Assembly: GCA_022376925.1 (NCBI GenBank) | Contig: JAIOJX010000032.1 | Span: 116,537,979 to 116,601,978, forward strand | Direction of reading: 5' to 3' | DNA: 64,000 nt | From: Tragulus kanchil | Lineage: Eukaryota; Chordata; Mammalia; Artiodactyla; Tragulidae | Shown here: positions 1 to 12,429 of the stretch, one piece after another | Position numbering within the stretch: position 1 is the stretch's first letter | How the letters are laid out: every line of letters starts with the position of its first letter | Position numbers and translations under genes: made by a program | Notes under the pieces: generated by a model | What the model was told of the DNA's origin: nothing | The model's input: the letters and a program-made list of their open reading frames with translations, nothing else | The model's database searches: none

Positions 1-295
1 GGAGGTAGGAATGATGGCAGGAGGGCATGCGGAGATGTATCGGTGTGGTGGGCAGTAAATCTGGGGTCTTAATAGGTCTGCTCTGTAATCGGGTGGTCTG
101 GAAGGCTGGCGGGGCAGCTGGGCCCCCTCCCTCCCTTCCTCTACTCCCATCACTCCTTGAAGTGGCCTTCACACTTTGCCGTCCTTGTCCTCGGTACTGG
201 CAGTGGCGCTGGGATATGGGGGCTCGAGAAGGAGGGAGGGAGGAGACCCCACCCGGAGCTTCATTGCCTATGCACGCGCCGTCCAGCCTGGCGGC

Positions 296-720
296 ATGAT
301 TACCTTGCTGAGAAATCCGTCCAGGCGCAGGGCTGCTGATAGCAATCATTGATTAAGAGGGTAATTGTCCTGAAAATTCAGATTGATCAGAAGGCAGAAA
401 TGATAACTTGTGTAACTGTGTTTAAAGCCACGTCCTGTCAATAGAAGAGACTGAGATGTATCGCGCCAAGAGGGGGGCAGAACGGATGGGTGTGTGCAGG
501 CGGCCGGGCGCTGCCATGCTTCTCTGAGGGCTGAGCAGGATGTTTCTTGTCAGTAACCTGGACTATTGGAGATTCAATCACTTTTATCTCCCCCTCTCTC
601 TCAATCCAAATGCCTTTTCATATTAGGAAATTAGAATCGGCCCTGCTCATGCAAGATTTATTAGCTCTGCTGAGCAGTTGCACCGAAGAGTAAATGATTT
701 TGCTTTGCTGGAGCTTTTTG
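296..720. other. Candidate conserved non-coding element
   Basis: AT-rich blocks stand out from the GC-rich surroundings and contain homeodomain- and TCF-like words (atcattgattaagagggtaa, attcagattgatcagaag, tcatgcaagatttattagct). There is no open frame and no recognised repeat. Conservation is inferred from composition only. Confidence 0.4.
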
Positions 721-2866
721 CACATTAGGACCCAACTTCTTCCCTGCTCTGTGCCACCGGCTGCCTCAGAGAGTGGGCTCTAGAACCAGGTACTCAGGGA
801 GTGAGCTTTTAAAGTCTGGTTTGGGGGAAGAGCATCACTCGAGTTTGGCCTCTTGACCTGCTGGAGACCCAGTTGTGTCTGGCTTTCTTCTGTCTGACCG
901 CTGACAGGTTCTTTACCGGGGTCTAGGTTGACTCTGCTACAGCAGATAAGCCCCCTGAGGGCATGAGGTTCACCCCTGTGTTGGAGGACTATGGGGAGGC
1001 CCTGAGACTGTTGAGTGAAGGCAAAGGATAGAGGGGCCACCATGAACTTCTCTTCCCTGGGCCAGGATTGTCCCACTGTCAGGGGTATGGCCTCTCTCTG
1101 AGCCCCTCGAGAAACTGGATAGAACAAGTTTAGGAGTGTCTGGAAAGCTGCAGGCTTGACTGGCTGAGGCTTTCTGATCTGCCAGCAGTGTGGGCTCTTA
1201 GGGAAGGATAGGCCTGAGCTCCACGCTTCTGGAACTCTGCTGTGACCTTGATCTCAGAGGCCATATAGTCCTGTGTGCCAGCTGGACCTAGCTTGCCCTG
1301 GAGCCCAGGTGCCGGTGGGCTCGATGGGTTATAGGGAGGAGCATTCTCCTTCACTGAGACTATCATTCTCTCTCCTTCTTGCCCTCCCTCTTCAGCCACT
1401 CCCCTGCAGCTCCTTTGATCAGTTGGACTCTTGGGCAAGCATCAGTCACTGTCGTTCTTCCAGCCTCCCCTAGTGTGGGTTTCTGATCCTGGAGGCCAGG
1501 TGGAGCAGGAGACCGTGTAGACAGTCCTTCTCATACGGGGCTGAGCGAAGGTCAAGAGAACTTCTGGGTTTTTGGTGAGTGGGATTTGATCCCAAGGAAT
1601 ATGCTCTAACTACTTTGCTCTTAACTTGGCCCTAGGAAGCCTCCTTTTCTCCAGACTTTCCCCAAGCAGAGATGGAACTGGTCAAAGCCTGAGAGTTGGG
1701 TCTGGAGGTGATGGGGTCCCCAGTAGTGAGGGGTGGGAGCAGCTGGCAGCCATTTTGATCCAAAAGGAGGACTGTGTTTTGGGCAGAGGAAGCTTTTTGC
1801 ACATTAGGACCCAACTTCTTCCCTGCTCTGTGCCACCGCTGCCTCAGAGAGTGGGCTCTAGAACCAGGTACTCAGGAGTGAGCTTTTAAAGTCTGGTTTG
1901 GGGGAAGAGCATCACTCGAGTTTGGCCTCTTGACCTGCTGGAGACCCAGTTGTGTCTGGCTTTCTTCTGTCTGACCGCTGACAGGTTCTTTACCGGGGTC
2001 TAGGTTGACTCTGCTACAGCAGATAAGCCCCCTGAGGGCATGAGGTTCACCCCTGTGTTGGAGGACTATGGGGAGGCCCTGAGACTGTTGAGTGAAGGCA
2101 AAGGATAGAGGGGCCACCATGAACTTCTCTTCCCTGGGCCAGGATTGTCCCACTGTCAGGGTATGGCCTCTTTTGAGCCCCTCGAGAAACTGGATAGAAC
2201 AAGTTTAGGAGTGTCTGGAAAGCTGCAGGCTTGACTGGCTGAGGCTTTCTGATCTGCCAGCAGTGTGGGCTCTTAGGGAAGGATAGGCCTGAGCTCCACG
2301 CTTCTGGAACTCTGCTGTGACCTTGATCTCAGAGGCCATATAGTCCTGTGTGCCAGCTGGACCTAGCTTGCCCTGGAGCCCAGGTGCCGGTGGGCTCGAT
2401 GGGTTATAGGGAGGAGCATTCTCCTTCACTGAGACTATCATTCTCTCTCCTTCTTGCCCTCCCTCTTCAGCCACTCCCCTGCAGCTCCTTTGATCAGTTG
2501 GACTCTTGGGCAAGCATCAGTCACTGTCGTTCTTCCAGCCTCCCCTAGTGTGGGTTTCTGATCCTGGAGGCCAGGTGGAGCAGGAGACCGTGTAGACAGT
2601 CCTTCTCATACGGGGCTGAGCGAAGGTCAAGAGAACTTCTGGGTTTTTGGTGAGTGGGATTTGATCCCAAGGAATATGCTCTAACTACTTTGCTCTTAAC
2701 TTGGCCCTAGGAAGCCTCCTTTTCTCCAGACTTTCCCCAAGCAGAGATGGAACTGGTCAAAGCCTGAGAGTTGGGTCTGGAGGTGATGGGGTCCCCAGTA
2801 GTGAGGGGTGGGAGCAGCTGGCAGCCATTTTGATCCAAAAGGAGGCCTGTGTTTTGGGCAGAGGGG
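712..2866. repeat. Tandem duplication 1 (about 1.08 kb x2)
   Basis: Copy A is 712-1790 and copy B 1791-2866. Both begin agctttttgcacattagg, and an agctttttg microhomology lies at the junction and again at the end of B. Copies differ by small indels near the start of B (ccggctg versus ccgctg, cagggag versus caggag, ctctctctg versus cttttg). Confidence 0.95.
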
Positions 2867-4884
2867 AGCTTTTTGGAGGAAAGTATCTGGCAGGTGTCTG
2901 CAAGATAATCCCTAGGAGGAACCTGCCTCTAAAGAGATCACAGGGCCACCAGTTTTCTCCTGAGGGACTGCCCTGGGTCCTTCCTCTCCACCACCAGACT
3001 CTGTCCTTGGAGAAGCCTTGACTTTCTTGGAAGGCTCCTCCTATTAGGCTAGATGGGGCAGGACAGGCCTTCCTTCTGCATGTATTCCACCCCACCTCCC
3101 ACCGTGAAGATGTGCTGAAGGAGACAGTGGTCCAAGGAGCTGGCCACAGCCCCACCCCTGTCTGCTCTGATGGATTGGGAAGGGAGAGGTGCACCGCTTC
3201 CCCACGTGGAGGGCTTCTGCCCCTGCCTCAGAGCTCGGCTTGCCAGTTATCTGGGAATAAATACTTGGCAGCCCAGAGGGCGGCTCGAGCCCTGTGTCGC
3301 TTAGTCGACTTCCTGCTAGGGCTACTTTGGACAACGTCAAGGACGAATGGGAGCACCATGGGCACCTCGTTCCTGGGATTAGAGAACTCAGAGGACAGAC
3401 TTCTCGTGGAGTGAGGGTGACAACTGATGTGAATTACAGGTGTAAATGGTGTTGCCTTCCAGAGCCCAGAGCGGGGAGTGCTTGAATCCTCCTGGAAGAG
3501 CTCAGCTGGGCATCCAGAGGCCCTTGAACTGCGTCTGAGAGAAGGGTGGGGAGTGTGCCGTGAGACCAGTCTGAGTGAGCACATGGGTAGGGAGAACAAG
3601 AGTCACAGGTCTGTTGTGTTAGGGTCAGGCTGGGGCGCAGTGAACTTCATTGTCCCTGCACATGTCTCCATTAGAATTTGGAGGTGTGGGCCACACCTTG
3701 GTTTTAGCAAGCTCGAGGGGTGCCCACTTTCACTATCTAGCTGATCTGCCACTTTCCTAGCGAAGGTCAAGAGAACTTCTGGGTTTTTGGTGAGTGGGAT
3801 TTGATCCCAAGGAATATGCTCTAACTACTTTGCTCTTAACTTGGCCCTAGGAAGCCTCCTTTTCTCCAGACTTTCCCCAAGCAGAGATGGAACTGGTCAA
3901 AGCCTGAGAGTTGGGTCTGGAGGTGATGGGGTCCCCAGTAGTGAGGGGTGGGAGCAGCTGGCAGCCATTTTGATCCAAAAGGAGGACTGTGTTTTGGGCA
4001 GAGGGAAGCTTTTTGGAGGAAAGTATCTGGCAGGTGTCTGCAAGATAATCCCTAGGAGGAACCTGCCTCTAAAGAGATCACAGGGCCACCAGTTTTCTCC
4101 TGAGGGACTGCCCTGGGTCCTTCCTCTCCACCACCAGACTCTGTCCTTGGAGAAGCCTTGACTTTCTTGGAAGGCTCCTCCTATTAGGCTAGATGGGGCA
4201 GGACAGGCCTTCCTTCTGCATGTATTCCACCCCACCTCCCACCGTGAAGATGTGCTGAAGGAGACAGTGGTCCAAGGAGCTGGCCACAGCCCCACCCCTG
4301 TCTGCTCTGATGGATTGGGAAGGGAGAGGTGCACCGCTTCCCCACGTGGAGGGCTTCTGCCCCTGCCTCAGAGCTCGGCTTGCCAGTTATCTGGGAATAA
4401 ATACTTGGCAGCCCAGAGGGCGGCTCGAGCCCTGTGTCGCTTAGTCGACTTCCTGCTAGGGCTACTTTGGACAACGTCAAGGACGAATGGGAGCACCATG
4501 GGCACCTCGTTCCTGGGATTAGAGAACTCAGAGGACAGACTTCTCGTGGAGTGAGGGTGACAACTGATGTGAATTACAGGTGTAAATGGTGTTGCCTTCC
4601 AGAGCCCAGAGCGGGGAGTGCTTGAATCCTCCTGGAAGAGCTCAGCTGGGCATCCAGAGGCCCTTGAACTGCGTCTGAGAGAAGGGTGGGGAGTGTGCCG
4701 TGAGACCAGTCTGAGTGAGCACATGGGTAGGGAGAACAAGAGTCACAGGTCTGTTGTGTTAGGGTCAGGCTGGGGCGCAGTGAACTTCATTGTCCCTGCA
4801 CATGTCTCCATTAGAATTTGGAGGTGTGGGCCACACCTTGGTTTTAGCAAGCTCGAGGGGTGCCCACTTTCACTATCTAGCTGA
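2621..4884. repeat. Tandem duplication 2 (about 1.12 kb x2)
   Basis: Copy A is 2621-3744 and copy B 3761-4884, at an offset of 1140. The 16-base filler at 3745-3760 (tctgccactttcctag) resembles a deletion-bearing echo of the preceding cccactttcactatctag. The left part overlaps copy B of duplication 1, so that segment occurs three times (from about 1546, 2621 and 3761). Confidence 0.95.
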
Positions 4885-5480
4885 GCTGCTAGCAGCTGGG
4901 GCCTTGGACCAGCTAGAGCCTCAAAGTGGAAAGATACACAGGACAGAGCCCCAAGCTCCCGCTCTGCTCTGTTCCTCTCATCTTCTGCCTAAGGAGTAGG
5001 AAAGGGGCCAGGGCTGGGCTAAGGGAACAGCTCTGGGGCTGTAGGCCACCTCGCTCCACCCCTCACTAAGCCCCTGCCCAGACCCAGCTCTGCTGCCAAG
5101 GGCTGGATTGGTTCCCTGGGCCTAGTGGGGTGGCTGGGAGGAGACCAGGAAGCCAGGAGATTCATTTTCACTGGAATTTGACCTAAAGCAGGATTGGAAG
5201 AGAAGAAAAGAATTTGAACAAAAGTGCAGGCAGGAAGGAACTGTTAACGAGCCTTTCTTTCTCTTCGGGGACAGAGCTCGGCGCATAGCGGGGCGCAGCC
5301 ACGCTCTCCTCTCAGCTCTCTGAGACCGTTGCAGTCTCTGGCCGCTGCCTGCTCTGGCTCGCTCTCCTTTTTTCCCTCTCCTCTTTCTCAGCTCTCTCTA
5401 TTATGGGGACTTGCTCCAGCTTTCTCTCTCTTCTGTCTCTCCTTTTGTTCTCTCTTTGTCTATTTATCACACTGTGAAGG
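4885..5480. other. Unique intronic stretch with pyrimidine-rich tract
   Basis: No gene or named repeat is visible. Bases 5300-5465 are strongly CT-rich (ctctcc, ttctctctcttctgtctctc). Confidence 0.5.
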
Positions 5481-5600
5481 TTGAAAGAGATGTTATTAAT
5501 CTGGGAGAATGAAGGCAGGATTAGTGGTATGAATCGGATTTTGAGAGGTGTAATGATAGAAAGACTCGCTCGGCTGGCGGCCTGCGTGAGCTTGATAAAT
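5481..5600. other. Candidate conserved non-coding element
   Basis: Distinct AT-rich text with gatgttattaatctgggaga, ggattagtggtatgaatcgg and gtgtaatgatagaaagac, followed by a CpG-bearing stretch. Judged by composition only. Confidence 0.35.
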
Positions 5601-6299
5601 GGGGAGCACTCCAGACTGACTCGCGCCTTCCTCCGCGCTGTGCGCCCTGCCCGCTGGGGCGTGCCGCGCTCTCAGATCTGCCAGCCAGCCCACCCCGCTC
5701 CTACCTGAACCGGAGCAAAAAGCCAAGGGTAAAGCAGACACAAATATCTCCCATTGCACTTGGAGACATCATTGCTTTCAGCACCCTTTTCAAGTGAAGG
5801 CCTGTCGAGTTCTCAAAGGGCTATGGGCAGAGGGAGTGGAGACCCAGACTTCTGCCTGCTTCTCGGGCCTATGCGGTGGAGCTTCCCCCTTGCCCCTGAA
5901 ATGGATGTCAAGGGTGGAAAGTGATGAGGCAGTCCCCAGACCAGTCAAGTAAGAGTACCAGACCATACGTTATAGGTAATTAAGCAAAGTGCTGTTGGAA
6001 GAACTGTGGTGTGAACTGTGGAGGTCAGGGTGGGACGTAGAAGAAGGAGGAAGAGATATCGGGAAGGGCTCCCTGAAGGTGGTATCCTGGCAGTGTAGAG
6101 GAAGGCTTGGAGAGAGTAGAAGAGCAATTTGGAGAGAGTAGAAGGCTAGTGGTCCAGGTAGGAAAATAGTATAAGCAAAGACGTGGAGACAGAATAAGCC
6201 TGACTCTTAGGGGCGGCTGAAGAATCTCAGACCCGGTGAATTTCAGACCAGGAAGGGACCTAAGAAATAAGGTCATTAAGTTCCTTCCCACCCCTTTTT

Positions 6300-6845
6300 A
6301 AATTTTTTACAGTATAGTTGATATACAGTGTTGTGTTAGTTTCAGGTATTGAGCAAAGTGATTTGACTATATGTGTATGTATCTTTTTTCCAGATTCTTT
6401 CCCATTAAGGTTTTTTTTTTTTAATTTATTTATTTATTTTGGGCGGGGGTCAGGTTGGGGAAGGAGGGGAGCCGGCGGGTCACTTCTACTGGTCTTTCAT
6501 TTCTCTATTTTCATCCGTCTTTGTTCTTTGGCTGCTGTGGGCCTCCCATCGCGGCGGCCTCTGTTGTCGCAGAGCACCGGCTCTGGGCGCATGCGCTCCA
6601 GAGCTCCGGCCCGGTAATTGGACACATCGGTCCAGCTGCATCGCGGATCTTCCCAGGCCAGGGATCGAACCGGCGCCCCTTGCAGTGCAAGGCGGTGTCC
6701 TTACCCACTGGACCACCAGGGGAAGCCCCCCATTAAGGGTTATTATAAAATACTGGATATAGTTCCCTGTGCTATGCAGTAGGTCCTTGTTTATTCTTTA
6801 TAGAGTCGTGTGTATCTGCTAATCCCCAATTCCTAATTTATCCCT
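6300..6845 (+). mobile_element. L1-type LINE 3' fragment, split by a SINE
   Basis: The segments 6300-6410 and 6729-6845 join into the artiodactyl L1-like 3' stretch (tacagtgttgtgttagtttc, then tagttccctgtgctatgcag, then tcctaatttatccctcc). A SINE separates them. A second copy lies 1173 bases on, at about 7473-8025, through duplication 3. Family assignment is from memory of the pattern. Confidence 0.65.
6411..6728 (-). mobile_element. CHR-type tRNA-derived SINE with target-site duplication
   Basis: Read on the - strand it begins ggcttcccctggtggtccag, with a B-box-like ggttcgatccc (rc of 6661-6671), and ends in an A-rich tail (T-rich on +). It is flanked by the 10-base direct repeat cccattaagg at 6401-6410 and 6729-6738, showing retroposition into the L1 fragment. 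It resembles the cetacean-hippo-ruminant (CHR) SINE group. Confidence 0.8.
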
Positions 6846-7583
6846 CCTTCTCCAAGAGGAAACAGGCCTGGGGACTAGAGTTGCCATTTCAAAAGCCAAG
6901 GGTAAAGCAGACACAAATATCTCCCATTGCACTTGGAGACATCATTGCTTTCAGCACCCTTTTCAAGTGAAGGCCTGTCGAGTTCTCAAAGGGCTATGGG
7001 CAGAGGGAGTGGAGACCCAGACTTCTGCCTGCTTCTCGGGCCTATGCGGTGGAGCTTCCCCCTTGCCCCTGAAATGGATGTCAAGGGTGGAAAGTGATGA
7101 GGCAGTCCCCAGACCAGTCAAGTAAGAGTACCAGACCATACGTTATAGGTAATTAAGCAAAGTGCTGTTGGAAGAACTGTGGTGTGAACTGTGGAGGTCA
7201 GGGTGGGACGTAGAAGAAGGAGGAAGAGATATCGGGAAGGGCTCCCTGAAGGTGGTATCCTGGCAGTGTAGAGGAAGGCTTGGAGAGAGTAGAAGAGCAA
7301 TTTGGAGAGAGTAGAAGGCTAGTGGTCCAGGTAGGAAAATAGTATAAGCAAAGACGTGGAGACAGAATAAGCCTGACTCTTAGGGGCGGCTGAAGAATCT
7401 CAGACCCGGTGAATTTCAGACCAGGAAGGGACCTAAGAAATAAGGTCATTAAGTTCCTTCCCACCCCTTTTTAAATTTTTTACAGTATAGTTGATATACA
7501 GTGTTGTGTTAGTTTCAGGTATTGAGCAAAGTGATTTGACTATATGTGTATGTATCTTTTTTCCAGATTCTTTCCCATTAAGG

Positions 7584-7901
7584 TTTTTTTTTTTTAATTT
7601 ATTTATTTATTTTGGGCGGGGGTCAGGTTGGGGAAGGAGGGGAGCCGGCGGGTCACTTCTACTGGTCTTTCATTTCTCTATTTTCATCCGTCTTTGTTCT
7701 TTGGCTGCTGTGGGCCTCCCATCGCGGCGGCCTCTGTTGTCGCAGAGCACCGGCTCTGGGCGCATGCGCTCCAGAGCTCCGGCCCGGTAATTGGACACAT
7801 CGGTCCAGCTGCATCGCGGATCTTCCCAGGCCAGGGATCGAACCGGCGCCCCTTGCAGTGCAAGGCGGTGTCCTTACCCACTGGACCACCAGGGGAAGCC
7901 C
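7584..7901 (-). mobile_element. CHR-type SINE, duplicated copy
   Basis: This is the same SINE as 6411-6728, displaced by 1173, with the same target-site repeats at 7574-7583 and 7902-7911. It is not an independent insertion. Confidence 0.8.
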
Positions 7902-8087
7902 CCCATTAAGGGTTATTATAAAATACTGGATATAGTTCCCTGTGCTATGCAGTAGGTCCTTGTTTATTCTTTATAGAGTAGTGTGTATCTGCTAATCCCC
8001 AATTCCTAATTTATCCCTCCTTCTGCCACTCTCAGGCCCCTTGTTTTCCAAAGAGGAAACAGGCCTGGGGACTAGAGTTGCCATTTC

Positions 8088-8759
8088 CGGAAATGATTCT
8101 CTATTCAAGTCCTGTTGCCTATTCTAAAAGTGCCTCTTCCCTTGTCCCCGGGTGGTACAGTGAGCCTTTCCCTCTTCTCTTCAGTGGCTTTGGTCACAGC
8201 CTTTCAACTGGAAGATCCTGGCTTAGGTTCGCTGCTGCTCAGGGTCCTCCTAGCACCCCTGCCCCTGGCCCAGGCTGCAGTCTCTGTCGGGAGTGCCGTC
8301 TCCTGGCCTGCTGTGGCTGGTGCTGTGAAAAGAGGACCAGGGACAGCCCTCCCTGAGCTGGGCTCCAGAAGCCTCGGGCCTGTGCACGGTCCTCCTTCTA
8401 TCTCTACTTCAGTTCTACCTAATCACTCTCTGTCAGAGTGATCGGGCATTTTCTGACATCTCTTTCCCTGCAAAGGACTGGGTTCTGTGAGGGTGGGGTG
8501 TACGTGGGATTCAGTTGATTTGCCAGGGCCTGGCCAGCCTTCAGTGAATGTGTGAATCTTACAGTGAATGAATAAAGTCATCTGCTCATGCAGGTTCTTT
8601 TCTCTCCTCGATAAAAAAAATGGTCCCAGGCCTGTCCACCCTTAGGAATAGGAAGGGATAGATGTGCCAAGGAACTAACTTCTGGTGTTGGTGGAGCACC
8701 TCAGGTTGTATAGTATAGCATTGTGAGCACTTGGATGGCTTCCCATCACCTTAGGAAAC
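8088..8759. other. Unique intronic stretch
   Basis: No gene is seen. The short open frames at 8078-8441 are not recognisable proteins. A faint old-repeat-like end (cagtgaatgaataaagtcat) lies near 8563. Confidence 0.4.
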
Positions 8760-9114
8760 AGCACAAAACCCTCATCGAGTCCTCTGAGGCCCTGGTGTCT
8801 GCTACCTTCCTTATTTGCCTCGTCTCTTGCTGGCCTTCTGTGCTCCCGGGACACTAGCCTTGACTTGCTGTTTGCCTAGAGGCCTTGGCACTCATTCCCC
8901 TGGTGCCTTACCATTGGTCCGTTTCTGTTGAGTGTCCTCAGAGTTCCCCAGCAAGGTCAGGTTCCCCTCTTCTGTCCTGTAAACATCCTACCTGTCTTCT
9001 TTGAGCCCTGCTGAAAGCTATAACCTAGTGATTATTTATGTTGCTATTTATTTAACATGGGCTTTCTCCAATAGACAGGAAGCTCTCTGAGGACAGTGTT
9101 GTGTCTGTGTTGCT
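8760..9114 (+). mobile_element. L2-like LINE 3' remnant, interrupted
   Basis: The stretch resembles the mammalian L2 3' end: amino-acid-poor, CT-rich lines followed by aggaagctctctgaggacag and gtgtctgtgttgct. It is interrupted by a Bov-tA SINE and appears to resume at 9339-9385 (ctggcatgtaacagagtctc). Assignment is by pattern only. Confidence 0.5.
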
Positions 9115-9338
9115 GGCTTCCCAGGTGGAACAGTGGTCAAGAATCCTCCTGCCAGAGCAGGTGACACAAAAGACACTGGTTCAGTCCCTGGGTTGGGAAG
9201 ATCCTCTTGAGTAGGAAACGGCAGCTAACTCCAGGGTTCTTGCCTGGAAAGTTCCATGGACAGAATTGCCTGGTGGACTACAGTCTGTGGGGTCACAAAG
9301 GGTCAGACTCAGCTGAGTGCTCACTCACTCACACATAC
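9115..9338 (+). mobile_element. Bov-tA SINE
   Basis: The order is a tRNA-like head (ggcttcccaggtggaacagt, B-box-like ggttcagtccc), then the Bov-A body (cagggttcttgcctggaaag, ttccatggacagaattgcc, tggactacagtctgtggggt), ending actcagctgag. This is the ruminant-specific Bov-tA structure and one of the clearest lineage markers in the window. Confidence 0.85.
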
Positions 9339-9385
9339 AGTCTGGCATGTAACAGAGTCTCAGTAGTGTTTGTCTTGACTAAGTC

Positions 9386-11149
9386 AGTGTGACCCAGAAG
9401 TCCACACTGTTTCGTTGTGTCACATCTGGGTAAAGTGAAGGTGGCAGCAGGAAGGCAGAGGCTAGGGTGTTGGGTGTGCCCAGAGACCCTTAGCTCTGGA
9501 GGCTCTAGGGTTCAGCCTCTTCCCATCTCTCAGCCTTCCTTGTTTCCATCCAGACAGCAGAGAAGAAAAGGGTCTTATTGGCCCAAAAGGCTTATTCTCT
9601 ACCTGGGTGGTCTTAACCTCCTGCAGTTTCATGCACCACCCCTGTGCTTTCCAACGACTTTCTTGAACTGAGCTCCTGGCCTGCGTGCCCACCTTCCACA
9701 GGCAGCCCACCACGGGTGTCACATTGCAGGCCATCTTAGTCCTCCTCGACCACTCCCCTCCAAGGCTGGTTTCTCCCTTGGGGCCCTTGTAGGACCTCAG
9801 TCCTCCACCGTGTGAGAGTTGCCATGTACCTCTTTCCAGCTTAGAAGCTCCTTGAAGGCAGCGGCCTAGCGTGGTTGATCTCCGGCACTGGGCACAGAGC
9901 GTGGCCCGTGGATTTGCTCATTAAGTGTGTGTTACATGAACAAGCCAGCAGAGAGGGAGGGAGGTGTGGGAAGAAGGTGGGAGAACCTCTTCCATTTTCT
10001 GCATGCGCAGGGAAGAAGAAGGGAACGTGTGTGTGCTGGGTGCTAGCGTGCACCTGCCTTTGCGTGTAAGGGCTGGGTGGCCACGGTGGTGGTGTCACAT
10101 GCCTGGTAAAGGATTATATTTTAATTTGGAAAGCACTTTAGAAACTTAGAGTGCTTTGCCTAAGTGCTGACTGCTATTAGTGTCTCCTTTTTATTAGGAA
10201 AAAGGACATGATTTTTCTCTTTCATCTTCAGGCCTGTCCAACTTCTGAGAGTCAAACTTAGCAAAATGCCTGCCCCTCACTGAGGACTAGTTACATGCCA
10301 GGTTCAAAGCTTTGGACTTGAAACACAAAATTCTGCTTTGCAGACTGGTTTCTGACACCCCTGAGGGGATTAGTCCTGACAGCTCAGTATCAGGAAGGGG
10401 GTGGGAGAGACAGGGTCATTTGACATAGTTCAGACTGCAATCCCAAGCCCCTCCCCTCTCCACATAGGCGTTGTGGGGGAGGACATAAGAACTTGGACCA
10501 TTTCGGGGGATAGGGGAACAGCTCCAGTGGTTATCAGAAACCTGCCTATCGTGCAATACTCAGGACCAAACTCCAGAGAGAGAGCTGGGGAGGAATGGCC
10601 CAGGAAGAACTGGGTCTGCTCAGCTCAGGGACGACAGGACCAAAAGACAGAGACATCACAGCCGTTAGACTTGGTGATGTTGAGAGCTTCCAACACAAAG
10701 GGCTAGGTCAGAGGGAGGGAGTATGTGTGGCAGTAGCAGGAGGAATTCTGGTGCAGGAGGCCATGAGGCAGGAACTTGCCTTGTGCCCTGCCAGCATCTC
10801 TGAGGCCCTTGCTGGTCTGAAAGAAAGGTCACATCCCTCTCCACGAGAAGATTTGGTGCCTCAACGGCTGGTGGTCTGGAAGGCCCAGAGGCCTTGCTGT
10901 CGGGCCTCTCTGTGGGGCCTCTGCCCCAGGCTCTTGCCTGCGCGGCCACAGGACAGCCAGCACCAGGCCTCAGTCTGGCCTCCGTTGGCCGGCCCTGGAT
11001 GCTGAAGGCTCTGCCCCAGCTCAGGTCCTGGGAGATGGGAGCTTTGGCCCATCTCACTCGTGCCCAGCAGTTCCCGTCTCCTAGTCCCTAATCTGGGGGA
11101 GCTGGGGCGGGGGGCGTGGTGGGAGAGTTACGTGGAGCCTTCTGCCTTA
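9386..11149. other. Unique intronic stretch
   Basis: I see no gene, RNA or clear repeat. An AT-rich patch at 10105-10200 (attatattttaatttggaaa) may be a small regulatory element. The open frames around 10595-11057 are GC-driven and overlap on both strands. Confidence 0.4.
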
Positions 11150-11310
11150 ACTGAATTTCCATACCTCCTGTTGTTAATTATAGAGATGTAATAATGTGAT
11201 TAGTGCACGATTAAAAAAAATCCCTGATATGATTACCATGGATTTAATATCACATGATATATCATTATATCGTTATGCAGTGACAGATGTAATTGAAATA
11301 CACTTATTGG
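11150..11310. other. Candidate conserved non-coding element
   Basis: Very AT-rich in a GC-rich context: gttgttaattatagagatgt, aataatgtgattagtgcacg, tggatttaatatcacatgat, atatcattatatcg. TAAT cores are dense. No repeat family was recognised. Confidence 0.45.
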
Positions 11311-12429
11311 AGCCGGGGGTGGTGTTTCATTCAATCCCCAGCACCCCGGGGAGGAAAGGGCTGGCTCAGAAGAAGCAATGGGAGAGGAAATTGTAATGAA
11401 AACAAAGAAAACCCACAAAGTAGCTCTCACCCTAGGCAGCTGGCTCAGACTGACCTGCTGCTTTGAGTCCATGGCACGTGGAGCCCCAGACAGGCCGGCC
11501 TGTGGGGACTCAGTCAGCAGAGCTTTTACTCCTTATCTGCTTTTCTCCTCAGAAACCTCAGTGTCCCCAAGTCCTCTCTGACTCAGCAGTGAAGCCAGGG
11601 CTCTGGGAACATGAGGAAGATTGCCTAAAAATAGACTCAGGACCCAGGGGATCAAACTGAGATGGCAGGTGTCTCCCAAATGTTGTGGGTCCTGGGGCCT
11701 TAGTGCAGCCCCTGCCTTTGCCGTGGTGGCGGTCGCTGCATGAGAGGCAGCTGTCCTGTTGTCAGCAGTGAGCAGGAAGGTTAAGTACACAGAGAAGATA
11801 ATTATCCCACTCAGGTTCTGTTGATGGACAGAGGCGGCAGCAGCTCTGGTGCCCCTGAGGTGTGTTGGTAGTCAGGGAACACTGTGAACACACAGAACTA
11901 CCAACTGGGAGTTAGAAAGGATGGCTATGTGTCACCTGATGGGAGTGTCCATCCTTTTACTGCTATATCTGTGCTGGCCGCATCTCTGTTAGCCTGAAGA
12001 ATGGAGTCAAGACCTCCCATAAGGTCAGAGAGTTCAGAAAGGGAAAGGCGAAATGGGAATAGTCTCCCCTTCTCTCCTAACCCAGGATGGCTGCAGGTGC
12101 GGTGAGATTGTTCTGCTACGTGAATTCAACCATGGTTCCTAAAAGAGATGGGATAGGATTGGTAGGAGCAGCAGTTCTGAAAACCAGACCTGTCTGCCTG
12201 GCACAGTTCTACCCAGAGAAACATCTTTCTTGCCCTTTCTGTAATGGAGACCATTCAGAGAGAGCAGATACAGCCCCGCCGCAAGAGTCTCCCAGCATCA
12301 TAGAATAACAGATTTGTAAACAAACCTAATATTCCAGATGCTACTCAGAGTCTGGGTGTATTTAAAGGAAGGGATGAATCAGGAAGGCTTGCTAAAGGAA
12401 AGTGTGTATGTGTGTGTATAGATATATAT
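11311..12429. other. Unique intronic stretch
   Basis: No gene or clear repeat is visible. A short (TG)n/(TA)n patch lies at 12401-12435, next to the nested SINEs. Confidence 0.4.

Larger units (their letters stand above)
5718..8087. repeat. Tandem duplication 3 (about 1.17-1.2 kb x2)
   Basis: Copy A is 5718-6890 and copy B 6891-8087, starting aaaagccaagggtaaagc, at an offset of 1173. Near its right end copy A lacks about 27 bases that B has (after tccctccttct). The unit carries an L1 fragment with a CHR SINE inserted, so both are doubled, target sites included. Confidence 0.95.

Noticed and set aside
712..4884. A new satellite or gene-amplification system based on the 1.1-kb repeats
   Set aside because: Different pairs share no sequence with each other, so there is no repeat family, only a shared length. 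An assembly artefact is simpler.
6411..7901. Two independent SINE insertions
   Set aside because: Flanks and target-site repeats are identical at an exact 1173-base offset, so this is one insertion copied.
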